64,000 nucleotides of DNA from Anaerostipes sp. (GTDB lineage Bacteria > Bacillota > Clostridia > Lachnospirales > Lachnospiraceae). Below the pieces are notes generated by a model. It was given only the letters and a program-made list of their open reading frames with translations, had not been told where the DNA came from and made no database searches. Each line of letters begins with the position of its first letter. Position 1 is the stretch's first letter. The translations under genes and the position numbers were made by a program. The stretch lies in assembly GCF_018381315.1 (NCBI RefSeq), contig NZ_JAGZSD010000006.1, positions 62,001 through 126,000 of the forward strand. Reading direction: 5' to 3'. This document shows positions 1-7,689 of the stretch, one piece after another.

Positions 1-2
1 AA

Positions 3-203
3 GACAAGATTAGAAGAATCAATGAACTGTATCACTTAGAAAAGTCCATTGGGCTTTCAGAAAAAGAAAAAAAAGAACAGAAAAAACTGCGTACCGAGTA
101 TATCCAGTCGGTCCGTGCAAATCTGCGGGGCCAGCTGAATAACATCAGTATCAAAAATGAGGACGGAAGCGTTACTCCGCTGAAGCCGAAAGGGAAGCAC
201 TGA
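3..203 (+). CDS. DUF896 family protein, C-terminal part
   Basis: The reading frame is open from the window edge to a TGA at 201-203 and gives the last 66 residues of a small, highly charged protein. Visible landmarks are RINELYHLEK, then a Lys/Glu-rich stretch, then LRTEYIQSVRANLRGQLN and a C-terminal PKGKH. This pattern is that of DUF896 (YnzC/YneF-like) cytosolic helical-hairpin proteins of Firmicutes, which are normally 65-80 residues, so only a few N-terminal residues are missing. In Bacillus the family is tied loosely to the SOS response, but the molecular function is unknown. It lies 20 bases upstream of proA and may be co-transcribed with it. Confidence 0.8.
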   Translation, partial: DKIRRINELYHLEKSIGLSEKEKKEQKKLRTEYIQSVRANLRGQLNNISIKNEDGSVTPLKPKGKH

Positions 204-223
204 GATAAAGCAGGGAGGTTGTT

Positions 224-1465
224 ATGTTAGAGCAATTAGGGAAACAGGCAAAAGAAGCATCTGTGATTCTGGCCCAGGCAGCCATGAATGACAAAAATGA
301 ACTTCTCAGAGAAGCGGCAGACCAGCTGGTCACAAATCAAAATTACATTTTATCTGAAAATGTCAAAGATGTGAAGGCGGCAATGGAACGGGGCATGTCA
401 GAGGCATTGGTGGACCGGCTTACTCTGACAGTAGACCGGATCGAAGGGATGGCAGAAGGACTGAGGCAGGTAGCAGATTTGGAGGATCCCATCGGGGCTG
501 TCACAGAGATGAAGCCCAATAAGAGCGGACTGCTCATAGGGAAAAAAGTTGTGCCTCTGGGAGTTGTGGGAATTATTTATGAATCCCGCCCGAATGTCAC
601 TGCAGATGCATTTGCCCTGTGCTTTAAGACGGGAAATGCATGTCTGCTCCGGGGCGGAAGCGATGCTATACATTCCAATATCGCGATTACAAAAGTTCTT
701 CAGGAGTCTTTGGAAAAGAATAAGATGCCGGTATGCAGCATCCAGCTCCTGGAAGATACAAGCCGGGAGACAGCCACAAAGATGATGCAGATGAACGACT
801 ATATCGATGTGCTGATCCCAAGGGGCGGTGCAGGTCTGATTCAGAGTGTTGTAAAGAACAGTACGGTTCCGGTCATTGAGACAGGAACAGGAAACTGTCA
901 TACATATATTGATGAGTATGCGGACCCTGACATGGCGGTAAACATTGTGGTCAATGCCAAAACCCAGAGGCTGGGAACATGCAATACCTGTGAATCCCTG
1001 GTTATTCATAAGAATGCTGTACAGACGCATCTGCCGGCTATCGTGGAGGCTCTGTTAAAAAAAGGAGTGCAGGTCCGGGGAGACGAGCGGGTGATGGAGG
1101 TCAATGACCAGGTTATAAAAGCTACAGATGAAGACTGGGGAACAGAATATCTGGATGCCGTGATCTCTGTAAAGGTGGTTGACAGCTTTGATGAAGCAGT
1201 CCGCCATATCAACCGTTATAATACAAAGCATTCGGAGGCTATTGTCACGGATTCCTATTCCCGTGCTCAGGAGTTTTTAGAAAGAATCGATGCAGCAGCA
1301 GTTTATGTGAACGCTTCTACCAGATTTACAGACGGGTTTGAGTTTGGATTTGGGGCAGAGATCGGAATCAGTACTCAAAAAATTCATGCCAGAGGGCCAA
1401 TGGGGCTCAATGCTCTGACAACAACCAAATTCATTATTTATGGAAATGGGCAGATCAGGCATTAG
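224..1465 (+). CDS. proA: gamma-glutamyl phosphate reductase
   Basis: 413 residues, the usual length for ProA. The enzyme reduces L-glutamyl 5-phosphate to glutamate semialdehyde with NADPH, the second step of proline synthesis, in the cytosol. Family signatures seen: GKKVVPLGVVGIIYESRPNVT, LRGGSDAIHSN, IPRGGAGLI, VIETGTGNCHTYID and the catalytic-Cys region RLGTCNTCES, ending in GPMGLNALTT. The start has a GGGAGG box 7 bases upstream. proB (glutamate 5-kinase) is expected upstream but is not directly adjacent; a DUF896 gene is. A hairpin terminator follows the stop. Confidence 0.97.
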   Translation: MLEQLGKQAKEASVILAQAAMNDKNELLREAADQLVTNQNYILSENVKDVKAAMERGMSEALVDRLTLTVDRIEGMAEGLRQVADLEDPIGAVTEMKPNKSGLLIGKKVVPLGVVGIIYESRPNVTADAFALCFKTGNACLLRGGSDAIHSNIAITKVLQESLEKNKMPVCSIQLLEDTSRETATKMMQMNDYIDVLIPRGGAGLIQSVVKNSTVPVIETGTGNCHTYIDEYADPDMAVNIVVNAKTQRLGTCNTCESLVIHKNAVQTHLPAIVEALLKKGVQVRGDERVMEVNDQVIKATDEDWGTEYLDAVISVKVVDSFDEAVRHINRYNTKHSEAIVTDSYSRAQEFLERIDAAAVYVNASTRFTDGFEFGFGAEIGISTQKIHARGPMGLNALTTTKFIIYGNGQIRH

Positions 1466-1477
1466 GAAAAGAAAATT

Positions 1478-1513
1478 CCAAAGGAGGAGTTCTCAGGACA
1501 GGGGACTCCTTTT
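1478..1513 (+). terminator. Rho-independent terminator after proA
   Basis: GAGTTCTC at 1487-1494 pairs with GGGGACTC at 1501-1508 (with G-U pairs), extended by AAAG/CTTT, followed by a short T run. It separates proA from the rnf operon. Confidence 0.7.
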
Positions 1514-1654
1514 AGATTGATAATTAATTCACATTAAAAATGCGGAATTGTTTCTTTTTCTGTGCAAAAAATAGAAAAAAGCAAGATAGTGAAGAAATTA
1601 TAGTGAAATGTATGTTATTTCATGGAATTTTATTTGTGAAAAAATTGTCGAAAG

Positions 1655-1683
1655 TTGATTTTGCATGCTAAACAATTTATCAT
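1655..1683 (+). promoter_or_regulatory. Putative sigma-A promoter of the rnf operon
   Basis: TTGATT at 1655-1660 and TATCAT at 1678-1683, 17 bases apart, in a very AT-rich 210-base gap between the proA terminator and rnfC. The box match is moderate. No clear operator (for example a full Rex palindrome) was seen. Confidence 0.5.
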
Positions 1684-1726
1684 AAAGTATATGGAAATTT
1701 AAGAAAAGAGAAAGGAAGGCTTAAGA

Positions 1727-3043
1727 ATGGCATTGTTTACATTTAGCGGCGGAGTTCATCCGGATGACGGGAAAGAATACGCAAAAAATTCCCCGATCAC
1801 CGAGTATCTGCCGAAAGGAGATGTTGTTTTACCTGTCGGCCAGCATATTGGAGCACCTGCGAAACCAATCGTACAAAAAGGTGACCAGGTACTGGCAGGG
1901 CAGAAAGTTGCGGAAGCGGGCGGTTTTGTATCTGCAAATATTTTCAGCTCTGTTTCCGGGACCGTAAAAGCGATTGAACCGAGGGTGACTCCCGCCGGAG
2001 CAAAAGTGAATGCGATTGTAATTGAAAACGACGGAGAGTTTAAAGAAGCAGAATTTAAGGCAAAGCCGTATAAGGAAATGGCCAGGGAAGAGATTCTTGC
2101 CGCGATCAAAGAAGCGGGAATCGTCGGACTTGGAGGTGCGGGATTCCCTACCCATGTAAAATTGGCACCGAAAGATCCGGATGCCATTGAGTATATTATT
2201 GTCAATGGGGCAGAGTGCGAGCCTTACATAACCGGAGATTACCGGATCATGATGGAGACTCCGGAAGTTCTTGTGGAAGGACTGAATATTGTGCTGGATT
2301 TATTCCCGAAAGCTAAGGGAATTATCGCAGTGGAGGACAACAAAAAAGATGCCATCGCCAAAGTGAGCGGGTGTGTCAAGGGAGATTCCAGGATTACAGT
2401 AGCAGAATTAAAGACCAAGTATCCGCAGGGTGCAGAGAGGTCTCTGATCTATGCAACGACTGGAAGGGCCATTAATTCCAGCATGCTTCCGGCAGACGCA
2501 GGATGTATCGTGGACAATGTGGCAACGATTGTTGCAGTAAAAGAAGCGGTAAAAGAAGGAAAGCCTTTATTCAGACGTGTGGTAACGGTAACTGGAGATG
2601 CAGTGGAAAGCCCGAAAAACCTTTTAGTACGCACCGGAACCAATGTCAATGAACTGATCGATGCAGCCGGAGGATTTAAGGGACAGCCTGAAAAGGTAAT
2701 CTCCGGAGGACCGATGATGGGTATGGCTATGTTTACCACGGATGTTCCGGCGGTTAAAACATTTTCATCACTGCTGGCCTTTACAAAAGATCCGGTATCT
2801 GCAGTGGAGCCGAGCAACTGTATCAACTGCGGACGCTGTGTCAGTGTCTGTCCTCAGAAGTTAATGCCGGCAAGACTGTCTGTACTGGCGGATAATAATA
2901 ACTTTGAAGCCTTTGAAGCACTTCATGGAGATGAATGTGTGGAATGCGGGTGCTGTTCTTTTATCTGTCCGGCGAAGAGAAACCTGGCACAGTCAATGAA
3001 GACAGGACGCAAGCAGGTCTTGGCAAATCGTAGAAAGAAGTAA
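1727..3043 (+). CDS. rnfC: Rnf electron transport complex subunit C
   Basis: 438 residues. RnfC is the peripheral cytoplasmic subunit of the ferredoxin:NAD+ oxidoreductase that couples electron flow to Na+ or H+ export; it carries the NADH/FMN-binding module and 4Fe-4S clusters. Visible: the N-terminal barrel-sandwich part (residues 20-90), the GLGGAGFPTHVKL nucleotide-binding motif near 135, GAECEPYIT, the SLBB region, and two ferredoxin motifs near the C-terminus, CINCGRCVSVCP and CVECGCCSFICP. The length is the short clostridial form, without the long repeat-rich tail of gammaproteobacterial RnfC. First gene of the operon; AAAGGAAGG box before the start. Confidence 0.97.
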   Translation: MALFTFSGGVHPDDGKEYAKNSPITEYLPKGDVVLPVGQHIGAPAKPIVQKGDQVLAGQKVAEAGGFVSANIFSSVSGTVKAIEPRVTPAGAKVNAIVIENDGEFKEAEFKAKPYKEMAREEILAAIKEAGIVGLGGAGFPTHVKLAPKDPDAIEYIIVNGAECEPYITGDYRIMMETPEVLVEGLNIVLDLFPKAKGIIAVEDNKKDAIAKVSGCVKGDSRITVAELKTKYPQGAERSLIYATTGRAINSSMLPADAGCIVDNVATIVAVKEAVKEGKPLFRRVVTVTGDAVESPKNLLVRTGTNVNELIDAAGGFKGQPEKVISGGPMMGMAMFTTDVPAVKTFSSLLAFTKDPVSAVEPSNCINCGRCVSVCPQKLMPARLSVLADNNNFEAFEALHGDECVECGCCSFICPAKRNLAQSMKTGRKQVLANRRKK

Positions 3044-3056
3044 AGGAGAGGTACAT

Positions 3057-4007
3057 ATGAACGAAACATTATATCGTGTTTCAGCAAACCCGCATGTAAG
3101 GGACAAAAGCTCAACACAAAGCATTATGCTGGACGTAATTCTTGCATTACTCCCGGCTACAGTTTTTGGTATCTATATCTTCGGTGCATCTGCGGCTGTG
3201 ACGATTGCGGTCTCCATTGTTACCTGTGTGGCTGCCGAGTATATCTATCAAAAATTAATGAAACAAAAAGTATCCGTCAATGATTTCAGTGCGGTTCTTA
3301 CCGGCCTTTTGCTGGCTTTGAACCTGCCGGCAGGCGTTCCTTTCTGGATGCCGGTACTGGGCGGTATATTTGCAATTATCGTCGTAAAACAGGTTTTCGG
3401 AGGACTGGGACAAAACTTCATGAACCCTGCACTGGGTGCCCGCTGTTTTCTGATGATCTCCTTTGCGGCAAGAATGACTACATTTACATATGACGGAGTG
3501 ACCACAGCGACCCCCCTGGCTTTGCTGAAAGCAGGCAAAAGCGTAGATCTCGGAAAGATTTTTACCGGTTTTATTCCGGGAACCATCGGAGAGACATCTG
3601 CCGTTCTGCTGATCTTAGGCGGTGTCTACCTTGTATTAAAGAAAGTAATCTCACCTCTGATCCCTTGTATCTATGTGGGAACAGTGGCTGTTTTTGTACT
3701 TCTTTTTGGAGGACATGGCTTTGATCTTACCTATATGGCGTCTGAAATCTTTGCAGGAGGACTGATGCTTGGTGCAATCTTTATGGCAACAGATTATGTA
3801 ACATCACCAATCACTTCCAAAGGAAAGATCATTTTCGGTGTTCTCTGCGGACTTTTGACTGGTATTTTCCGTCTGTTCGGACCGATGGCAGAAGGTGTTT
3901 CTTATTCCATCATCATTGCGAACCTGATTGTTCCTCTGATTGAAAAGATTACAATTCCCACACCGTTTGGAATTGTGAAGGCAAAAGGAGGCAAAGACAA
4001 TGAATAA
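3057..4007 (+). CDS. rnfD: Rnf electron transport complex subunit D
   Basis: 316 residues, an NqrB/RnfD family integral membrane protein with about nine hydrophobic segments. The subunit binds FMN covalently on a Thr; the likely site is in the TTATPLALLK motif near residues 148-157. Also seen: FGGLGQNFMNPALGARCFL and the FMATDYVTSPIT signature near residues 240-252. It is part of the ion-translocating membrane core with RnfA, E and G. It starts 13 bases after rnfC with a GGAGAGG box and overlaps rnfG by 8 bases, so translation is probably coupled. Confidence 0.97.
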   Translation: MNETLYRVSANPHVRDKSSTQSIMLDVILALLPATVFGIYIFGASAAVTIAVSIVTCVAAEYIYQKLMKQKVSVNDFSAVLTGLLLALNLPAGVPFWMPVLGGIFAIIVVKQVFGGLGQNFMNPALGARCFLMISFAARMTTFTYDGVTTATPLALLKAGKSVDLGKIFTGFIPGTIGETSAVLLILGGVYLVLKKVISPLIPCIYVGTVAVFVLLFGGHGFDLTYMASEIFAGGLMLGAIFMATDYVTSPITSKGKIIFGVLCGLLTGIFRLFGPMAEGVSYSIIIANLIVPLIEKITIPTPFGIVKAKGGKDNE

Positions 4008-4611
4008 AAGTTTAGTAAGTGATTGTATTAAATTATTTATCATCACTCTGGCTGCCGGCCTGATCCTTGGCTTTGTTTACAATGTGACCAAAGCTCCGAT
4101 TGCAAAGCAGGAAGAAAAGACAAAACAGGAAGCATACAAAGCAGTATTCAAAGATGCGGACCGTTTTGAAGCGGTAAAATTAAATACAAAAGAGATAGAA
4201 AAAGCGCTGAAGGCAAAGAATCTTGGACAGAATACAGTCAATGAAATTGCCAAAGCAGTTGATAAGAGCGGAAAAGAACTCGGATATGTATTTTCAGTGA
4301 CCAACCCTGACGGGTACGGCGGAGACATCACTCTTTCTGTAGGAGTGAAGGATGACGGTACGGTCAACGGATATGAGACTTTGACAATCTCTGAAACCGC
4401 AGGTCTTGGTATGAAGGCAAAAGAAGATGAATTCAAGAGCAACTTTAAAAATAAAAAAGCAAAACAGTTTGAAGTCGTAAAGGACGGTTCAGGAAAGAAT
4501 GATGACGCAAAGGTTGATGCCATCAGCGGTGCTACGATCACCAGCCGTGCGGTTACAAGCGGCGTGAACAGCTGCGTTGCTTTGATGGATACATTGAAAG
4601 GAGGTAATTAA
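4000..4611 (+). CDS. rnfG: Rnf electron transport complex subunit G
   Basis: 203 residues. There is one N-terminal membrane anchor (residues 8-28, LFIITLAAGLILGFVYNV) followed by an extracytoplasmic FMN-binding domain. The flavinylation motif DAISGATITSRAV is present near residues 171-183; FMN is attached to the Thr by the ApbE flavin transferase in this family. There is also the GYGGDITLSVGV signature. It lies within the rnf operon, overlapping the end of rnfD and 1 base from rnfE. Confidence 0.97.
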   Translation: MNKSLVSDCIKLFIITLAAGLILGFVYNVTKAPIAKQEEKTKQEAYKAVFKDADRFEAVKLNTKEIEKALKAKNLGQNTVNEIAKAVDKSGKELGYVFSVTNPDGYGGDITLSVGVKDDGTVNGYETLTISETAGLGMKAKEDEFKSNFKNKKAKQFEVVKDGSGKNDDAKVDAISGATITSRAVTSGVNSCVALMDTLKGGN

Positions 4612-4612
4612 G

Positions 4613-5314
4613 ATGAAAACAAATCCAGCAGAACGTTTGATCAATGGTATTGTCAAAGAAAATCCTACTTTCGTCTTAATGCTCGGAATGTGTCCTACCC
4701 TTGCGGTAACAACATCCGCTATTAACGGGGCAGGCATGGGACTCTCTACTACAGCCGTTTTAATGTTTTCCAACCTGATTATCGGACTGATGAGAAATAT
4801 TATTCCGGACAGAGTCCGTATCCCCGGATATATTGTTATCATAGCTTCTCTGGTAACGGTAGTGCAGTTCCTTTTACAGGGCTATGTACCGTCACTGAAT
4901 GCAAGCCTTGGTATATATATTCCCCTGATCGTTGTAAACTGTATCATTCTGGGGCGTGCAGAGTCTTTTGCATCAAAAAACGGAGCAGTGCTTTCATTTT
5001 TTGATGGTGTCGGCATGGGCCTTGGATTTACAGTTGCCCTGACAGTGATCGGAGCATTCCGTGAACTGCTCGGAGCAGGTACGATCTTCGGCGCTAAAAT
5101 TATGCCGAGTGCTTATGAGCCAATTACAATCTTTATTCTGGCTCCTGGTGCCTTCTTTGTCCTGGCCTGCCTTGTGGCAATCCAGAATAAAGCAAGAAGC
5201 AAGAAACCGAAAAAAGCAGGAGAGCCTCAGGCTTCCGGATGCGGCGACTGTTCAAGCTGCGGAAACGGTGCCTGCGGAAGCCGGTTTTTTGATAACAGCG
5301 TAGACGATAAATAG
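4613..5314 (+). CDS. rnfE: Rnf electron transport complex subunit E with a Cys-rich C-terminal tail
   Basis: 233 residues. RnfE is a six-helix membrane subunit paired with RnfA. Core motifs: NPTFVLMLGMCPTLAVTTSA near the N-terminus and VVNCIILGRAESFASKN in the middle, each with the conserved Cys that ligates the membrane-embedded 2Fe-2S centre. After the last helix (about residue 190) comes a basic linker and a tail with Cys at 210, 213, 216 and 221 (CGDCSSCGNGAC), a spacing that could hold an Fe-S cluster or another metal. Compact RnfE proteins lack such a tail. The AGGAGGTAATTAAG box of this gene overlaps the end of rnfG. Confidence 0.95.
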   Translation: MKTNPAERLINGIVKENPTFVLMLGMCPTLAVTTSAINGAGMGLSTTAVLMFSNLIIGLMRNIIPDRVRIPGYIVIIASLVTVVQFLLQGYVPSLNASLGIYIPLIVVNCIILGRAESFASKNGAVLSFFDGVGMGLGFTVALTVIGAFRELLGAGTIFGAKIMPSAYEPITIFILAPGAFFVLACLVAIQNKARSKKPKKAGEPQASGCGDCSSCGNGACGSRFFDNSVDDK

Positions 5315-5326
5315 GGAGGATGAACA

Positions 5327-5902
5327 ATGTCAAATTTATTATTAGTTGCAATCGGTGCAGCGTTAGTTAATAATGTAGTACTGAGCCAGTTCTTAGGCCT
5401 TTGTCCTTTCCTTGGTGTATCTAAGAAGGTTGAGACTGCCGGCGGAATGGGTGCTGCGGTTATATTCGTTATCACCATTGCCTCAGCAGTTACATATTTT
5501 GTATATGCAGGAATCCTTGTGCCGCTTCATTTAGAATATCTGCAGACCATCGCATTTATCCTTGTCATTGCGGCTTTGGTACAGTTTGTTGAAATGTTCT
5601 TAAAGAAGTCTATGCCTGCTCTGTATGAGTCACTGGGTGTATATCTTCCGTTGATCACAACCAACTGTGCAGTGCTTGGTGTTGCATTAAACAACGTTCA
5701 GTATGATTATAATTTTGTTACCAGCGTTGTCAACGGATTTGGAGTGGCTGTCGGATTTACTATTGCCATTGTAATCCTGGCTGGTATCCGTGAGAAATTA
5801 GAATATAACAACATCCCGGAATCTTTCAAAGGAATGCCGATCACTCTTGTTACGGCAGGTTTGATGGCGATCGCTTTCTTTGGATTCTCAGGAATCATAT
5901 AG
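5327..5902 (+). CDS. rnfA: Rnf electron transport complex subunit A
   Basis: 191 residues and six predicted transmembrane helices, the usual RnfA length. Signatures NNVVLSQFLGLCPFLGVSKK and YLPLITTNCAVLGVALNN hold the two Cys that, with those of RnfE, coordinate the iron centre in the membrane core. It starts 12 bases after rnfE with a GGGAGG box; rnfB follows after 13 bases. Confidence 0.97.
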   Translation: MSNLLLVAIGAALVNNVVLSQFLGLCPFLGVSKKVETAGGMGAAVIFVITIASAVTYFVYAGILVPLHLEYLQTIAFILVIAALVQFVEMFLKKSMPALYESLGVYLPLITTNCAVLGVALNNVQYDYNFVTSVVNGFGVAVGFTIAIVILAGIREKLEYNNIPESFKGMPITLVTAGLMAIAFFGFSGII

Positions 5903-5915
5903 GGAGGTAGCAAAA

Positions 5916-6710
5916 ATGGATATTACAGCAATTATCCTTGCGGCTGTTGTAGTCGGAGGAATTGGTTTGGTCATTGCTATTCTTTTGGGAATCGCTTCTG
6001 AGAAGTTCAAGGTTCCGGTAAATGAAAAAGAAGTAGCAGTCCGCGCAGAGCTTCCTGGAAATAACTGCGGAGGATGCGGATATGCCGGATGTGACGGACT
6101 TGCAAAAGCCATTGCAAACGGAGAAGCTGCGGTCAATGCCTGTCCGGTGGGAGGGGCCCCGGCAGCAGAAAAAATCGGTGCCATCATGGGTGTGGAAGCC
6201 GGTGACTTTGTAAAACAGGTAGCATTTGTAAAATGTGCTGGAACCTGTGAGAAAGCATCAAATAAATATGAATATACAGGCCAGATGAGCTGTGTAGAAG
6301 CTATGAACGTACCCGGAGAAGGGCCAAAGGCATGCTCTTTTGGATGTATGGGGTTTGGAAGCTGTGCGCAGGTCTGCCCTGAGAATGCTATTTCCATTGT
6401 CAATGGCATTGCATATGTTGACAAGGAAGCATGTATCGGCTGCGGAAAATGTACAGATATTTGTCCGAAGGGCCTGATTGAGCTGGTTCCTTATGACAAA
6501 AAGCATCTAGTACAGTGTAATTCCAAAGACAAAGGAAAAGATGTCATGTCCGTATGTAAAGCCGGATGTATCGGCTGCGGTCTTTGTGCAAAGGAATGCA
6601 AGCTGGGAGCTATTACAGTAGAAAATAACATTGCCCATATAGATTATGAGAAATGTGTCAACTGCGGCCTCTGTGCAAAGAAGTGTCCGAAGAAGATTAT
6701 CACTGCTTAG
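5916..6710 (+). CDS. rnfB: Rnf electron transport complex subunit B
   Basis: 264 residues. RnfB is the membrane-anchored polyferredoxin that takes electrons from reduced ferredoxin. There is an N-terminal helix (residues 4-26), then the 4Fe-4S domain CGGCGYAGCDGLAKA, a second Cys-rich part (KCAGTCEKAS, ACSFGCMGFGSC) and several ferredoxin motifs: CAQVCP, CIGCGKCTDICP, CIGCGLCAKEC and CVNCGLCAKKCP. The start at 5916 (MDITAII) is preferred over one 36 bases earlier because a GGGAGG box precedes it and the earlier start would overlap rnfA. Last gene of the operon. Confidence 0.97.
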   Translation: MDITAIILAAVVVGGIGLVIAILLGIASEKFKVPVNEKEVAVRAELPGNNCGGCGYAGCDGLAKAIANGEAAVNACPVGGAPAAEKIGAIMGVEAGDFVKQVAFVKCAGTCEKASNKYEYTGQMSCVEAMNVPGEGPKACSFGCMGFGSCAQVCPENAISIVNGIAYVDKEACIGCGKCTDICPKGLIELVPYDKKHLVQCNSKDKGKDVMSVCKAGCIGCGLCAKECKLGAITVENNIAHIDYEKCVNCGLCAKKCPKKIITA

Positions 6711-6714
6711 AAAT

Positions 6715-6758
6715 AAAAAGGCTGTATCTGAGATTAAATCAGGTACAGTCTTTTTTTG
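6715..6758 (+). terminator. Rho-independent terminator of the rnf operon
   Basis: GGCTGTATCTGA (6719-6730) pairs with TCAGGTACAGTC (6739-6750) across an 8-base loop, followed by seven or more T. Confidence 0.9.
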
Positions 6759-6815
6759 CACATTTTTCTCCGCCCGGCATACACTATTATAACTATTTTT
6801 CTGGGGTGGCTTATC

Positions 6816-7061
6816 ATGAAATTTTTAGAATTGAGGGAGAAAGACGTTATTAACTGCCGGACCGGAGATAAGCTGGGATGTGTGCTGGATCTGGAGTTCG
6901 ATCCCGGATCAGGGCAGATCTTATGTCTGATCGTTCCGAAAGCTACAAAGGTGCTTTGCTTTGCAAAAGGGGAATTCTATTATATTCCGTATAAAAGAAT
7001 CGTGAAAATAGGCTGTGACACTGTGCTGGTGGATATAATTGAAAAAGAATGTTTGAAGTGA
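6816..7061 (+). CDS. YlmC/YmxH family PRC-barrel sporulation protein
   Basis: 81 residues from the ATG at 6816, which has a GGGGTGG box; an upstream in-frame ATG would add 20 hydrophobic residues encoded inside the rnf terminator and is unlikely. The sequence runs FLELREKDVINCRTGDKLG, DLEFDPGSGQI and FYYIPYKRIVKIGCDTVLVD, the PRC-barrel pattern of YlmC/YmxH proteins found in spore-forming Firmicutes. The family is associated with sporulation but its biochemical role is not established. It sits alone between the rnf terminator and nrdR. Confidence 0.85.
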   Translation: MKFLELREKDVINCRTGDKLGCVLDLEFDPGSGQILCLIVPKATKVLCFAKGEFYYIPYKRIVKIGCDTVLVDIIEKECLK

Positions 7062-7165
7062 TTTAGAAAAAATGATATACTTCCCTTAATGAATGGAAAA
7101 TTTTGAGGCAGACATGTTCTGCCTCTCACAAAAGAACGAAATGAACAGTCCGGGAGGTAGAAAAG

Positions 7166-7615
7166 ATGAGATGCCCTTATTGTGGAAGTGAGAATTCCAG
7201 AGTTATTGATTCCAGACATTCGGAAGACAATAATTCCATACGCAGAAGAAGGCAGTGCGATGACTGCAGCAAGCGTTTTACGACCTATGAAAAGATCGAG
7301 ACGGAACCGCTGTCAGTCATCAAAAAAGATAAAACAAGGCAGATGTATGACCGCTCCAAGATAAAGGCCGGGATTGTGCAGTCCTGTCATAAACTGCCCA
7401 TCTCTATGGGGCAGATTGATCAGCTGGTAGATGAGATTGAGAACAAGATCTACAATCTCGGACAGAGAGAAGTGGAAAGCTCTGTCATCGGCGGAATTGT
7501 CATGGACAAGCTGAAGGAGCTCAACGAAGTAGCATATGTCCGTTTTGCGGCTATTTACAGAGAGTTCAAGGATGTGAATACCTTTATGAGCGAACTTAAA
7601 AAATTGCTGAAATAA
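7166..7615 (+). CDS. nrdR: Transcriptional repressor NrdR
   Basis: 149 residues, the standard NrdR length. The N-terminal zinc ribbon has MRCPYCGSENSRVIDSR and CDDCSKRFTTYEK, followed by an ATP-cone domain (from VIKKDKTRQMYDRSKIKAGI to about residue 135). NrdR senses ATP/dATP and represses ribonucleotide reductase genes by binding NrdR boxes; none of those target genes is in this window. There is a GGGAGG box at 7154-7159. The start lies 104 bases after the ymxH-like gene. Confidence 0.97.
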   Translation: MRCPYCGSENSRVIDSRHSEDNNSIRRRRQCDDCSKRFTTYEKIETEPLSVIKKDKTRQMYDRSKIKAGIVQSCHKLPISMGQIDQLVDEIENKIYNLGQREVESSVIGGIVMDKLKELNEVAYVRFAAIYREFKDVNTFMSELKKLLK

Positions 7616-7689
7616 TTGTAAATATATAGAATATATGATAATATAGAACATGTTGTAGGCTGTAAGGCTTCCGGAGAGAAGGAGGCTTT

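Noticed and set aside
398..1030. Long antisense ORF inside proA (210 codons)
   Set aside because: It is a shadow of the proA coding frame: no ribosome binding site, no family pattern, and Cys/His-rich composition typical of antisense frames.
1620..1660. Rex operator (TTGTGA-type palindrome) before rnfC
   Set aside because: Only one half-site (TTGTGAAA) is present; the second half does not match.
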